A stretch of DNA of 64,000 nt from Colletes latitarsis (Eukaryota; Arthropoda; Insecta; Hymenoptera; Colletidae). Position 1 is the first letter of the stretch. Every line of letters starts with the position of its first letter. Shown here piece after piece: positions 36,175-47,299 of this stretch. The notes below the pieces were generated by a model, which saw only the letters and a program-made list of their open reading frames with translations, ran no database searches and was not told the origin of the DNA. The stretch is from contig NC_135141.1 of assembly GCF_051014445.1 (NCBI RefSeq), positions 33,565,422 to 33,629,421 on the forward strand. Direction: 5' to 3'. A program made the translations under genes and the position numbers.

Positions 36175-36324
36175 GTTTCTGTACAAAATACATCTATTTT
36201 ACAATACTTAGGTAATTCAACGAAACAACCAAAAGCAATAGAAACGTAATTTAATGAAATATGACAAAAATTTTCGAATACTATCATACATAAGGCTTAG
36301 AAAAAATTCGTATTTATCACTGTC

Positions 36325-39300
36325 TTATTTCGGTAGAAGCGCTAAATACTTTTTAAATTCTGGAATTACACATTCTCGTGGATTTGACGGCGTTGTCTCA
36401 GTGAGGTAGTTGCTTAAATACTGTGGTACGAAGCAAAGAATACCTTTGTTTGCCAGCATTGCCCAATCGATTGGCTGATTAACTTGTCTGATATTAACGA
36501 AGCAATGGGTGATCTTCTTTTCTGACGGGCTCGTGTCGTACGGTGGTCTGGAACGAGGCATTTGTTAACTAACTTTACAGTATACCGCGTTAAATAAAAA
36601 AGAAAACGGTCATCAGTTTACCTTGCTTGAACGACTTTGCCGCCTCCGGCGTTAATTAATCTTTCAAATTGATCGTACTTCTCATCAGAAACTAATAATA
36701 GAGCTACCATGTTATTAAATGGTCCTCGTGGTTCTTTTAATAAATTGAGCCTCCATCTATAAGCAGCGGCTGCGATCATTTTTTCAATTTCTCCAACTGG
36801 ATCTGGTATGATACCTTTGCTTTTCGGATTTCCCCATTCATATTTTTCTTCCTATCAATAACACAATTATATAATTATAGAGTCATAACAAACATATATA
36901 TGCAGAGTCATTTTCTACTGAATCATTTGGCATGCAATGAATATATAAATTGATGATCAACGATACTAACATCGAGGAATTTTCCTTCTTGTTCTGAATC
37001 ACGGAGGTACATACAATGCAGTACCCATTTTCCGGATGCTATACTACCAAGCATTTTTTCGTTTCTTGCAGGTCTAAGGCAAAGCAAATGCGTTGCGCTG
37101 GTGTCAAATTTAGTATCCAAGGATACGTCACCACCTAGGTCTTTTATTACTTGTTCGTATAATATTCTGTCCTGTTGAGAAAAATGAGTTAACTTTGTCA
37201 GTATATTCCGTGAGTCTAAATCCGTACCTTTACGCCAGAGAGCATGAACTTCCGTTTTTTCAGAGGCTCGGGCTCAGATTCTTCTGGCAACTCTTCGTCA
37301 ACGTGTTCCATGTCAGTAGGAATGTTAGACTCATTTTGTTCTTCGTGTATTGCAGACTGTATATGTACAGGTCATTAAAATTGGTATTGATTGATGTTTA
37401 TTATTCAAAATTACGTCAATTTATATAAACAACTTACGCGTCTCGCGTGACTTGGGTCTTCCCAAACAATAGCATCGATAGGTTGTGAATCTTTTACGCT
37501 AACTATAATAAATAATGAATATTAAAAAGACGAAAAAAGAGATAATAAAAAGATAAGATATATTTACATTTCTGTATAGGATCAGAAGGTTCTGCATTGT
37601 ATGTATTCGCATTTTCTCCAGAAAGGGAATATCTATTTTCAGGTGTACTCGATGTCCTTTGGAGTACTTGATGTAATTGTGCGATTTGCCTGTAGTAATA
37701 TATAATAATTATTTTCAGAATTACTTAAAAAACTTCTATATTAACTTACATGTTAATTTCATTATTTTGTGGACTGTTTTCATCGGGGAAATCCAATTTT
37801 CTATTAATGGGAGTAGTTGCAGTTGCTTTAGTGCTATTACTTCTCGTTGCTTCAGGTGTTTCTGCTGGTGTACGATCATTATCATCAAGTAGTGTTTTAA
37901 CTGTATTTTCCTATTGTATTTAAACATTTAGATAAAATAAAAAGGTTTTTATTTATTGGATAGTGGAATTAAGAATACTTACTTCCTGGTTATGGGCAAT
38001 ATTTTTCAGTTTTTGCCACAATTGTCTTTTCAATTCGGAAAGAGGCTGCGAATGTAAATGTAGAAAAGTGAATTATCAATTTAGAGATGATCGAAGCTAC
38101 AAAAGAGAAAAAACGTACGGTGCTTGGTGGTCTTCGTTTCACGGGAGGTTCTTCTACCCTTAAATCCGGAAAATTTTCTGTCCATTTGATCCAACCTTTC
38201 CGTGTCTCTGGCGAGGGATTTGGTTTAAACACTTGTCCATAGGGTGTTTCCGGCGTAGACACATGAAATGGCGATTCTGATGTTTTATTCATAAGCAAGC
38301 TAAGTCTTTTATTTATTAGCGGCGTCTCAGCAGAACTGCCATCTTGACTCTATAATAATACTCGAGTAACGACCATAATGTAAAATATTTTCCAAGACAC
38401 ATAAGAAGAAAATACATACTTGTAATTGAGATAAATGTCGTTTCGGAGTAATAATATTTCTAACCATTGATTCATTTGGAGGATGCATTTGACTTGTATT
38501 GGCCTTAGATAAACTTGTATCTGTATTGCAACTTTCGTTGGGTCTTTCCGGAGCTGAGCAATCAATTATCATACAAATATTCATATGTAATTTGAAACGC
38601 GTTGTAAGTAAAAATAGTTATAAATATGAAATTTCATATACCTATAGTTTCTCCTACAAGATACGGGGTTTCATCGACCCGTTTTGAATGAGCTGCGCAA
38701 GCTTTTAACCACTCGGCAGTAACAGCTGGTAATTTCCATTTCACTGCCGCATTATATTTATTTCCTTCTGGCGTTGGACAGACTAAATGTGTGCTTCCGT
38801 ACGTGTTCTTTTCAATGTTGGTTTTACGCACGAAAATATCTTGGCACCTAAAACCAATAATCATTTAATATTCTATTTAATTTAATCGCTTTTTAGAAAT
38901 AAAAATGTATTACATGGCACCCAATTCGGTAGCTAAAGTCGCAAGGTATGTTCGTTCGAGACCTGTATACATGCTCATTGTAATAATACAGCCTGATAAT
39001 GGATTCGAATGTTTCTTAATAGACAAAGGCCTGTGGTAATACATAATATCAACTATTACTTCCTGGTTTACACAGTCTTCCTATAAAATTTGTTAGTAAT
39101 AGAGTATTTTAAGGTACTACGATACTGACGCAACAAAGTGATACTTACGATGAATAAGTCGGTAACAATTTCATTTACAGTATATTTTAAAAGTGCGCCG
39201 CATTTAGGTACAACACCATAGTCTGGGATACCGACGAATGTGCTTGAAACAACCTGTCCACCCATTGCCACAATAGTTCCTGCTACATAACTCTCTTCCT

Positions 39301-42022
39301 CGCTGAAGCCAGTTACAACGAATGTATGTCCTGTATATTATTTTCTTTCGTTATTGCTCACAATTCGACGTTACCATATTTATTAAGAACATACATAGAT
39401 TAAATTACCTTCAAACAGCTTATCATTTATAGTGGAAGTCTGGCTGATTGGTATCTCGGTATCATCTATTTTAGGTTTATTTTGTATAGTTTCAGATACT
39501 AATGTGTTTTGTAATTGTTTTGCTTGACTTTTACGATTATTGATTATAGTTTTCTCATTATTCTGTTCTGTAACAGGTGTATGTGACTTCAGAAATTCTT
39601 GTATTGTATTATCATTTACTGAAACTAGATTAAAGACAACTAATAAATTATACATCGAAATGTTTTCCTTAAAATGTGTATAGATGGTTATTATATAAGA
39701 ACATTACCAACTGTATCTTGAAGATATTGTTGTACAAGATCAGAGTCTTTCTCTTTTTCGAGCACTGCCAATGTTTTATCTATATCAAAAGATGGAATAG
39801 GTACCTTCTTCGGTTTTTGCAACATTTGTAAATTCTGAAAAATATGTGTAATTTTGAAGTACATAGATTTCACTTGCTTGGATATGTTGTACACTTACTC
39901 GTTTGCTTAACGGGGATTGAGGTTCTGTAGCCGTTGGTATTACATTACATTTTTGTTGAAATAAAAAATTCTCCTCCGGCGCGGGTCGTTTTAATTTTAC
40001 ACTCTCCTCCAGCCATTCCAAAGTTAATATATACGGGCTATAAAATGTATTCATTGGCGTTAAAATGCCACATAATAAATGATTTCGATATTCGTTCGCT
40101 AACATACCATAATCCTTTCGATTTCATTAGTTTCATGTCGCTCGCTGCTCTATTTTCATCGCCTACGATAACGTGCGTTAAAGCGTCCGATATATCATCG
40201 AGTCGCGTTGCACTGCCTACATTTAATATTTTGTTAAGCTTATCCCTTTGATTAGAAGCAAATCCAGCAAGGTAAATCTGGGAAGAGTAAAAATAACTAA
40301 TTAAAGAAATATGAGTTTGCAATATTGTAAGTCATAGGATATGTGTTTAATTCACATACGTTACACCCGTCCAAAAACGGACCAGCCGACTTTGCTTCGC
40401 CGAATGTAAGTCTATCCAAAACTACACTTGACCTGGCTAAAAATTTCGATTGGCTTAGAATTAAATTTATTACTAAAATAAGGCATTTTTCGTATGTCTT
40501 ATCACTAACCAGAATTAGGTAATAGGTCTAAAGTAGATGCACTGCTGATTGTCGATACTAAAGTTTCATCCACGCAATTACCTGGTTGCAGATCACATGT
40601 TATAGCACTTATTGCTGAACAATTAAGAGTCTCGCATGTTGCTGTAATTTAAACGATTAAAATATTAATTGTTACACAGGATTAAAATCAGTAAATTAGG
40701 ACACCTCTACAATACCAGGTATATATACCATTCATTCGTTCTGGAGTGGAACACGCTTTTGACGATTTGATCAAAAAATTCTTGAAGGGTAAAGCATAGC
40801 CAACTTTTATGCTTTCGTAGACCCAATTTGGCGTTAAACAAGCAATGTTTGCTCGTTTTGCATATTTCAATTTTTCACTTAATGGACTATTTTCAGGCGC
40901 CAGCACAACTGTAACTTTTGCCCCATCTAGGGGTCCCATAAATATCTGGAAGAATAATTATATAAGCAAATGCTAAAATAATAAAAATTACGATAATTTA
41001 AAGTTATATTTTACTCCTCCATTATCATTGATTAAGCGTTTGACTTCTTCTTTTTGGCGTTTTGGAAGGTTTGTCGATGTTACAATTAAATTAAGAAAAA
41101 CAGATGCTTTGTATTTACTAAACATGTTATCGTCTGCTTTAACAAATTCCTTTAAATTTACTTCCCAAATTGTATCGATCCATTCCTTTGTAACTATTGG
41201 TATCTCCATCTCTATAGCAGTCTGTTGAAAAAAATCAAATATTAAAGAAGTATGGATTTTATTTTAATATTAATTACCTCATACTTTGCAGACATCACAG
41301 ATGCTGTTATAAGATGAGTTACACGACTACGTAACTGTTTTGTAAAAATACCACCCATGTACTCAACTAATTTTTCTATCTGTTCCTGTAACCATAAGAT
41401 GTTTTGAGATACTCTTAAATGGATTACTGATATACAAGACATTTATTAGACATACTTTCTCTTGCGGAGAGAAACCAGAAGCACATATGCAAAGGCCTCT
41501 CATAGACGTTGTATATACTGGACTCTTTCCTTCTGGGATTGGTTCTCCATTGATAAAACAAAGCAGCAAGCATCTGGGCCCAACTATCCTGCAATAACGA
41601 TTTAACATTACAGAGAAACATTTTAAAATAAAATAAAACAGCGACAGATTTATATTATTAAACTTTAATATCAAATGGATGGTCTTACTCACGGACATTT
41701 GAATGTTTTTAATTTCTCAAACGTATCACCTTGAAATTCTTCCATTATAAAAACATCATTTTTAGCTGGTTTCATTTTATCACATTTAGATTCGGTAATC
41801 CACATTGGTTGTAACTCATTTTCGCAACATTTCTGAAAAAAGAAATAATATTTATTAAATTATCAGAATTCTGTAGTACAAATATTTTTATGTTTCAATT
41901 TATTTACTAACATTGTACGTATGCCACATCTCTTCTGCACAATCATTTTCAGACTTGTATTTATTTGGCACAACAAAGTAGAGATTTACACCTGTGTCAA
42001 TCTGACTTTCCTCGTTAACCAT
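36325..42022 (-). CDS. TOPBP1: TopBP1/Mus101-like multi-BRCT scaffold protein
   Basis: Twenty-five exons on the minus strand join in phase to 1296 aa: 42022-41912, 41832-41693, 41588-41456, 41385-41278, 41221-41015, 40945-40729, 40641-40510, 40436-40360, 40277-40108, 40037-39899, 39834-39708, 39624-39409, 39330-39149, 39080-38914, 38847-38642, 38553-38420, 38349-38119, 38045-37983, 37910-37750, 37689-37568, 37502-37438, 37356-37228, 37171-36971, 36851-36622, 36547-36325. BRCT-type blocks: about 84-305 (EYMGGIFTKQLRSRVTHLI), 375-480 (IYLAGFASNQRDKLNKIL), 592-780 (GHTFVVTGFSEEE, STHLVCPTPEGNKYNAAVKW) and 1072-1290 (SIASGKWVLHCMYL, EEKYEWGN). TopBP1 reads phosphopeptides in replication initiation and activates ATR. 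Start ATG 42022 is chosen for AAAATGG context; the frame is open further upstream. Confidence 0.88.
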
Positions 42023-42759
42023 TTTGGTAAGAAATATACTTGGATTCGGAAGTGAGATTGTTGCAAACAAATACCGCAGCTCTATTATTTGTGAAAAATA
42101 TATTCTATTCAAGAACGAAGCATGTTTGAATGTTACAGAACATAACGTCGTACATTAGTTTTAATAAATACCAATGAAATAACTACGTAACACTGATTAT
42201 AGAATTATAAGTAACATTACACAATTTAATTTCGTACAGTACACAGTAATTTTAACCACTGTAATTCATGAAACGAACTTTGATCGTTTAAAGTGTCATC
42301 GTGCAGGCTTAGATCATTCGGTTCGATAGGTTAATGCTCTTTTACAAATAAACGCCGAGAAATCTTTTATTACTAGAAAAATACTTGTACATATTTTATA
42401 GAATGATGTTCGTGATGTTTTAATAATATTACAACTGCTACTATAAATGTCTATAATTCTTTAAATTACAAACTATGTGATTATGGCACAGTTACGTATG
42501 ACAAAACTTCTCGCGCCAAAACTACTGTTCAATACAGTGTGGCCAGATTTGGCATAACTATCCAGAGATGCCGGAAGTGCACGTCCAACTTTGAAAGACC
42601 TCGGAGGGTCGACAAAGACAAAATGACATATGCCTTCTTTCTCGATTCACCGAAGCTGCCCAAAGTAAGTTCGGACCGTCTCGTGGGAGTCGAGAGAGAA
42701 AGGCCCACACTTCCCTTCTCGCTCTTGAACAACTAATATCTGACCTCTCGTCAACAGGT

Positions 42760-43870
42760 CTCTAATGGCCTCTGCTGACCGCTGCTGACCACTCCTGGAA
42801 TTTCTGATAACGTATAACGATTACTACTGACGTCTGCCAGCCTCCGCTGGCCTTTGCTGACCGCTGCTGACAACTCCTGTTACTTTTGACAACGCATAAC
42901 GATTACAACTTGCTACTGCCTGCCCCTGCTGGATCTCTGCTTGCCTCTGCATGCCTCTGCTGGCCTCTACTGACCATTGCTGACCGTTGCTTATATTTCT
43001 GACAACGTATAACGATTACGACTTGTTACTGCTTGTCCCTGCTGGACTCTACTTGCCTCTGCATGCCTCTGCTGACCGCTGCTGACCACCGCTTATATTT
43101 CTGGCAACGTACAACGATTACTACTGACTTCTGCCTGCCTCCGCTGGACTCTGCTGACCGCTACTGACCACTCTTGATACTTTTGACAACGTATAACGAT
43201 TACAACTTGCTACTGCCTGCCCCTGCTGGATCTCTGCTTGCCTCTGCATACCTCTGCTGGCCTCTACTGACCATTGCTGACCGTCGCTTATATTTCTGAC
43301 AACGTATAACGATTACGACTTGTTACTGCTTGTCCCTGCTGGACTCTACTTGCCTCTGCATGCCTCTGCTGGCCTCCGTTGGCCTCTGCTGACCGCTGCT
43401 GACCACTGCTTATATTTCTGGCAACGTACAACGATTACTACTGACTTCTGCCTGCCTCCGCTGGACTCTGCTGACCGCTACTGACCACTCTTGATACTTT
43501 TGACAACGTATAACGATTACAACTTGCTACTGCCTGCCCCTGCTGGACTTTGCTTGCTACTGCTAGCCTTTGCTGACCACAGCTGACCACCCCTGATGCT
43601 TCCGACAACGTATAACGGTTACTACTTGTTACTGCTTGCCCCTGCTGGACTCTACGTGCCTCTGCATGCCTCCGCATGCCTCTGCTGGCCTCCGTTGGCC
43701 TCTGCTGACCACCGCTTATATTTCTGGCAACGTACAACGATTACTACTGGCTACAGCCACCCTCTACTGACCCCTGCCACCATTTCCCGACCTAAGCTGG
43801 CCTCTGCCAACATCTCCCAACGTCAGCTGACCATCGCTGACCACTGCTGACCGTTGCTGACAACTTGTCA
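42760..43870 (+). repeat. Left-arm minisatellite
   Basis: An irregular tandem array of roughly 100-bp units. Each carries a word like ACAACGTATAACGATTACTA followed by a C/T-rich stretch of CTGCTGACC, CTCTGC and CCTCTGC repeats. About ten units are visible. All short open frames here are repeat artefacts. Confidence 0.85.
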
Positions 43871-44089
43871 CATGATGTAATGTAATATAATATGTTTATA
43901 TGTATTAAAGTTTTGTATAATGTAATTCTATGGCAATAAATGATATAATTTCAAAGTATTCTATGTGTTCTCATCATTTTTTACCGTCCTTTTCCTCTCC
44001 AAATCATTCTCTTACCTATAAGATGCGTACCACCTTCTTCGCAAGTTCACCAGCATTTTAGAAATGTACCGGGAACTTTGGAAATCCGA

Positions 44090-45330
44090 ATTTGACCTTG
44101 ACCTTGGCCCAGTTTCGAAAGTGGGTCAAGGCCATTCGAATCTTAGAAAAATTCCGGCCGCTTTGGAAATCCGAATGGCCTTGACCCAATTTCGAAAGTG
44201 GGTCAAGGCCATTTGAAATTTTAGAAATCTTCCGGCCGCTTTGGAAATCCGAATGGCCTTGACCCAATTTCGAAAGTGGGTCAAGGCCATTTGAAATTTT
44301 AGAAATCTTCGGGCCGCTTTGGAAATCCGGGTGGCCTTGACCCAATTTCGAAAGTGGGTCAAGGCCATTCGAAATTTTAGAAATCTTCCGGCCGCTTTGG
44401 AAATCCGGGTGGCCTTGACCCAATTTCGAAAGTGGGTCAAGGCCATTTGAAATTTTAGAAATCTTCTGGCCGACTTGGAAATCCGGATGGCCTTGACCCA
44501 ATTTCGAAAGTGGGTCAAGGCCATTTGAAATTTTAGAAATCTTCCGGCCGCTTTGGAAATCCGGGTGGCCTTGACCCAATTTCGAAAGTGGGTCAAGGCC
44601 ATTTGAAATTTTAGAAATCTTCCGGCCGCTTTGGAAATCCGAATGGCCTTGACCCAATTTCGAAAGTGGGTCAAGGCCATTTGAAATTTTAGAAATCTTC
44701 GGGCCGCTTTGGAAATCCGGGTGGCCTTGACCCAATTTCGAAAGTGGGTCAAGGCCATTCGAAATTTTAGAAATCTTCCGGCCGCTTTGGAAATCCGAAT
44801 GGCCTTGACCCAATTTCGAAAGTGGGTCAAGGCCATTCGAAATTTTAGAAATCTTCCGGCCGCTTTGGAAATCCGGGTGGCCTTGACCCAATTTCGAAAG
44901 TGGGTCAAGGCCATTTGAAATTTTAGAAATCTTCTGGCCGACTTGGAAATCCGGATGGCCTTGACCCAATTTCGAAAGTGGGTCAAGGCCATTTGAAATT
45001 TTAGAAATCTTCCGGCCGCTTTGGAAATCCGGGTGGCCTTGACCCAATTTCGAAAGTGGGTCAAGGCCATTTGAAATTTTAGAAATCTTCCGGCCGCTTT
45101 GGAAATCCGAATGGCCTTGACCCAATTTCGAAAGTGGGTCAAGGCCATTCGAAATTTTAGAAATCTTCCGGCCGCTTTGGAAATCCGGGTGGCCTTGACC
45201 CAATTTCGAAAGTGGGTCAAGGCCATTTGAAATTTTAGAAATCTTCTGGCCGACTTGGAAATCCGGATGGCCTTGACCCAATTTCGAAAGTGGGTCAAGG
45301 CCATCGAATCTTAGAAAAATTCCGGGCGCT
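44090..45330. repeat. 78-bp satellite array, about 16 copies
   Basis: The unit contains GGCCTTGACCCA, ATTTCGAAAG, TGGGTCAAGGCC: a 12-bp perfect inverted repeat with a 10-nt loop. It is followed by an A/T-rich part and a CCGGCCGC-type word. Because 78 is a multiple of 3 and the unit lacks stops in several frames, it gives false open frames of up to 407 codons (44058-45281) with a perfectly repeating 26-residue unit. Copies differ at a few positions only. Confidence 0.93.
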
Positions 45331-45569
45331 TTGGGAATCAGGATTTGGCCTTGACCCAGTTTCGAAAGTGGGTCAAGGTCACCGGCATTTCAGAAAACGC
45401 TCCGGGCACTTTGGAATTCCAGTTTTAAATAGAGAAACGGTTTCTTATAACTAAGGGAATAATGGGGAGATGAAAAGAAAGGTAAAAGTGACGAGAACAC
45501 ATAGAATTCTTTGCAATTATATTATTTATTGCCATAGATTTACATTATACAAAGCTTTAATACATATAC

Positions 45570-46420
45570 ATCATGTCAGGAGTTGTTAACAAAGGTCAGC
45601 GTGGTCAGCAGGGGCCAGCAGAGATCAGCAGAGGGATGCAGAGGCATGCAGAGACCAGCAGGGGCAAGCAGTAGCAAGTTGTAATCGTTATACGTTGCCA
45701 GAAGCATCAGGGGTGGTCAGCAGAGGTCAGCAGAGGCCAGCTTAGGCCAGGGGACGCTGGCAGGAGTCGTAGTAATCGTTGTACGTTGCCAGAAATATAA
45801 GCGGTGGTCAGCAGAGGCAAGCAGAGATCACCAGGGGCGAATAGTAGCAAGTAGTAAGCGTTATATGTTGTCAGAAGCATTAGATGTGGTCAGCAGCGGT
45901 CAGCAGAGACGAGCAGATGCATGCAGTGGCAAGCAGAGATCAGCAGGGACGAACAGTAGCATGTAGTAATTGTTATACGATGTCAGGAATATAAGCGATG
46001 GTCAGCCGAGTCCAGCAGAGGCCAGCAAAGGCATGCACAGGCAAGCAGAAACCTGGAAAGTCAATCAGAGACTTGTAGGGGCATGTAGTAATAAGTATTA
46101 ATCGTTATAGATTATCAGAAATACCTGCAGTGGTCAGTAGCGTTCGGCAGAGGCCAGGAAAGTTCAGCAGAGACAAGCACACGCTGACAGAGATCAGCAA
46201 AGTCTGTAGTAATCGTTATAGGTTGTCGGAAATATAAGCGATGGTCAGCAGAGTCCAGCAGAGGCAAGCAGTAATCAGGAGCAGTCGGTAACAGTCGCTG
46301 TATGGTGTAAAAAGTTGTCGGGAGTTCTGTAGTTTTGTCAGCACTGGTCATCAGAAACCAGGAGTAATTTGCAGAGTTCAGTAATGAACTCTAGGAAAGG
46401 CAAGTAAAAATGCCTGGACA
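45570..46420 (-). repeat. Right-arm minisatellite, inverted copy of the left arm
   Basis: The same GGTCAGCAG/GGCCAGCAG words and GTAATCGTTATACGTTG words as the left arm, but in the opposite orientation and with fewer units (about six). Divergence from the left arm is visible, so the two arms are not recent perfect copies. Confidence 0.85.
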
Positions 46421-46570
46421 GTCGAGATTCCGAATCGTATGCCGTTGACGTGAGGTCGGATTTCAGTTGTTCAAGAGCGAGAAGGCAAATGTGAGCCTGC
46501 CTCTCTTAACTCCCATGAGATGTGTCCACGGTGCACTCGGCGCTTCGTCTGGCATCTCTGGTTTATACCA

Positions 46571-46815
46571 GAGATGACAGATTACGCGTATGTACAGTAG
46601 TCGCCTCACTTGAAGTCCCGTGGAAGGAATGCGGGAGAAGTAGAAGGGATACACATATTCCCACATATCCATTGATCTCTCGCTCGCTATTCGTCGCGGC
46701 AGTTACACACACATGTGGATTGACTGAGAGCAAGGAAGCAAGAGAGATAAATGGGTGGTCCGACTTCCTTTGCCCCTGTGCCGTCCCGCGAGACTTCAAG
46801 TGAGGCGACTATCGT
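46571..46815. mobile_element. Small inverted-repeat element beside the foldback
   Basis: AGTCGCCTCACTTGAAGTC (46598-46616) recurs as its complement at 46790-46808, with weaker pairing for about 15 bp further out (GATTACG words on both sides). The interior of about 170 bp has no coding sequence. Confidence 0.75.
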
Positions 46816-46885
46816 ACGTAATCTTGTAGTGTTTCGGAAAGTCGACAAAGGTAAACTGACTGCTCTCCTTCAAGAGTCTCAGAGA

Positions 46886-47290
46886 CGGTCAGTTTGTCGT
46901 CAAATAGTTCACTATCTGCGACGCTAGATGGCGTGCATTTTTCGACCTCGAACCCTCTGGTGTTAAAACGCCCAAGTTTCTCGTGGAATAGTTCGTTTCC
47001 CTCAACGCTAGATGGCGCGTATTTACCGACCTCGAACCCTCTGGTGCTAAAACGCCCAAGTTTGTCGTGGAATAGTTCGTATCTTCCACGCTAGATGGAT
47101 TTCTCGACAAGCTTGGGCGTTTTAGCACCAGGGGGATCGAGGTCGGTAAATACGCGGCATCTAGCGTTGAGGGAAACGAACTATTCCACGACAAACTTGG
47201 GCGTTTTAACACCAGAGGGTTCGAGGTCGGTAAATACGCGCCATCTAGCGTCGCAGATAGCAAACTATTTGACGACAAACTTGGGCGTTT
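46886..47290. repeat. Large palindrome of inverted 84-bp repeats
   Basis: Two arms of about 185 bp, each with about two 84-bp repeats, mirror each other around a short spacer at about 47069-47104. Each unit holds CGCTAGATGGCGCG, a stretch with CGACCTCGAACCCTC, AAAACGCCCAAGTTTGTCG and TGGAATAGTTCG. Arm identity looks about 95 percent by eye. Open frames on both strands are artefacts of the symmetry. Confidence 0.9.
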
Positions 47291-47299
47291 TGCCGTAGA

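Larger units (their letters stand above)
42545..46570. mobile_element. Foldback-like composite element with tandem-repeat inverted arms
   Basis: Two arms run in opposite orientation around a central satellite. Outer words pair: CTTCTCGCTCTTGAACAACT near 42714 has its complement near 46467, and CCAGAGATGCC near 42563 pairs near 46552. Middle parts are minisatellites built from CTGCTGACC/GGTCAGCAG words (42760-43870 and 45570-46420). Inner words also pair: CTATGTGTTCTC near 43961 with GAGAACACATAG near 45493. The layout (long terminal inverted repeats made of tandem repeats) is that of Drosophila FB/Galileo foldback elements. I found no transposase frame. Exact ends and a target duplication are not resolved. 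Confidence 0.65.

Noticed and set aside
44058..45281. 407-codon minus-strand open frame with a 26-residue repeat
   Set aside because: It is the 78-bp satellite read in a stop-free frame; a second frame is equally open, and no start context or family match exists.
44090..45330. Regular repeats that could suggest a CRISPR-like array
   Set aside because: Units are contiguous with no unique spacers, the genome is animal, and variation is scattered; it is a satellite.
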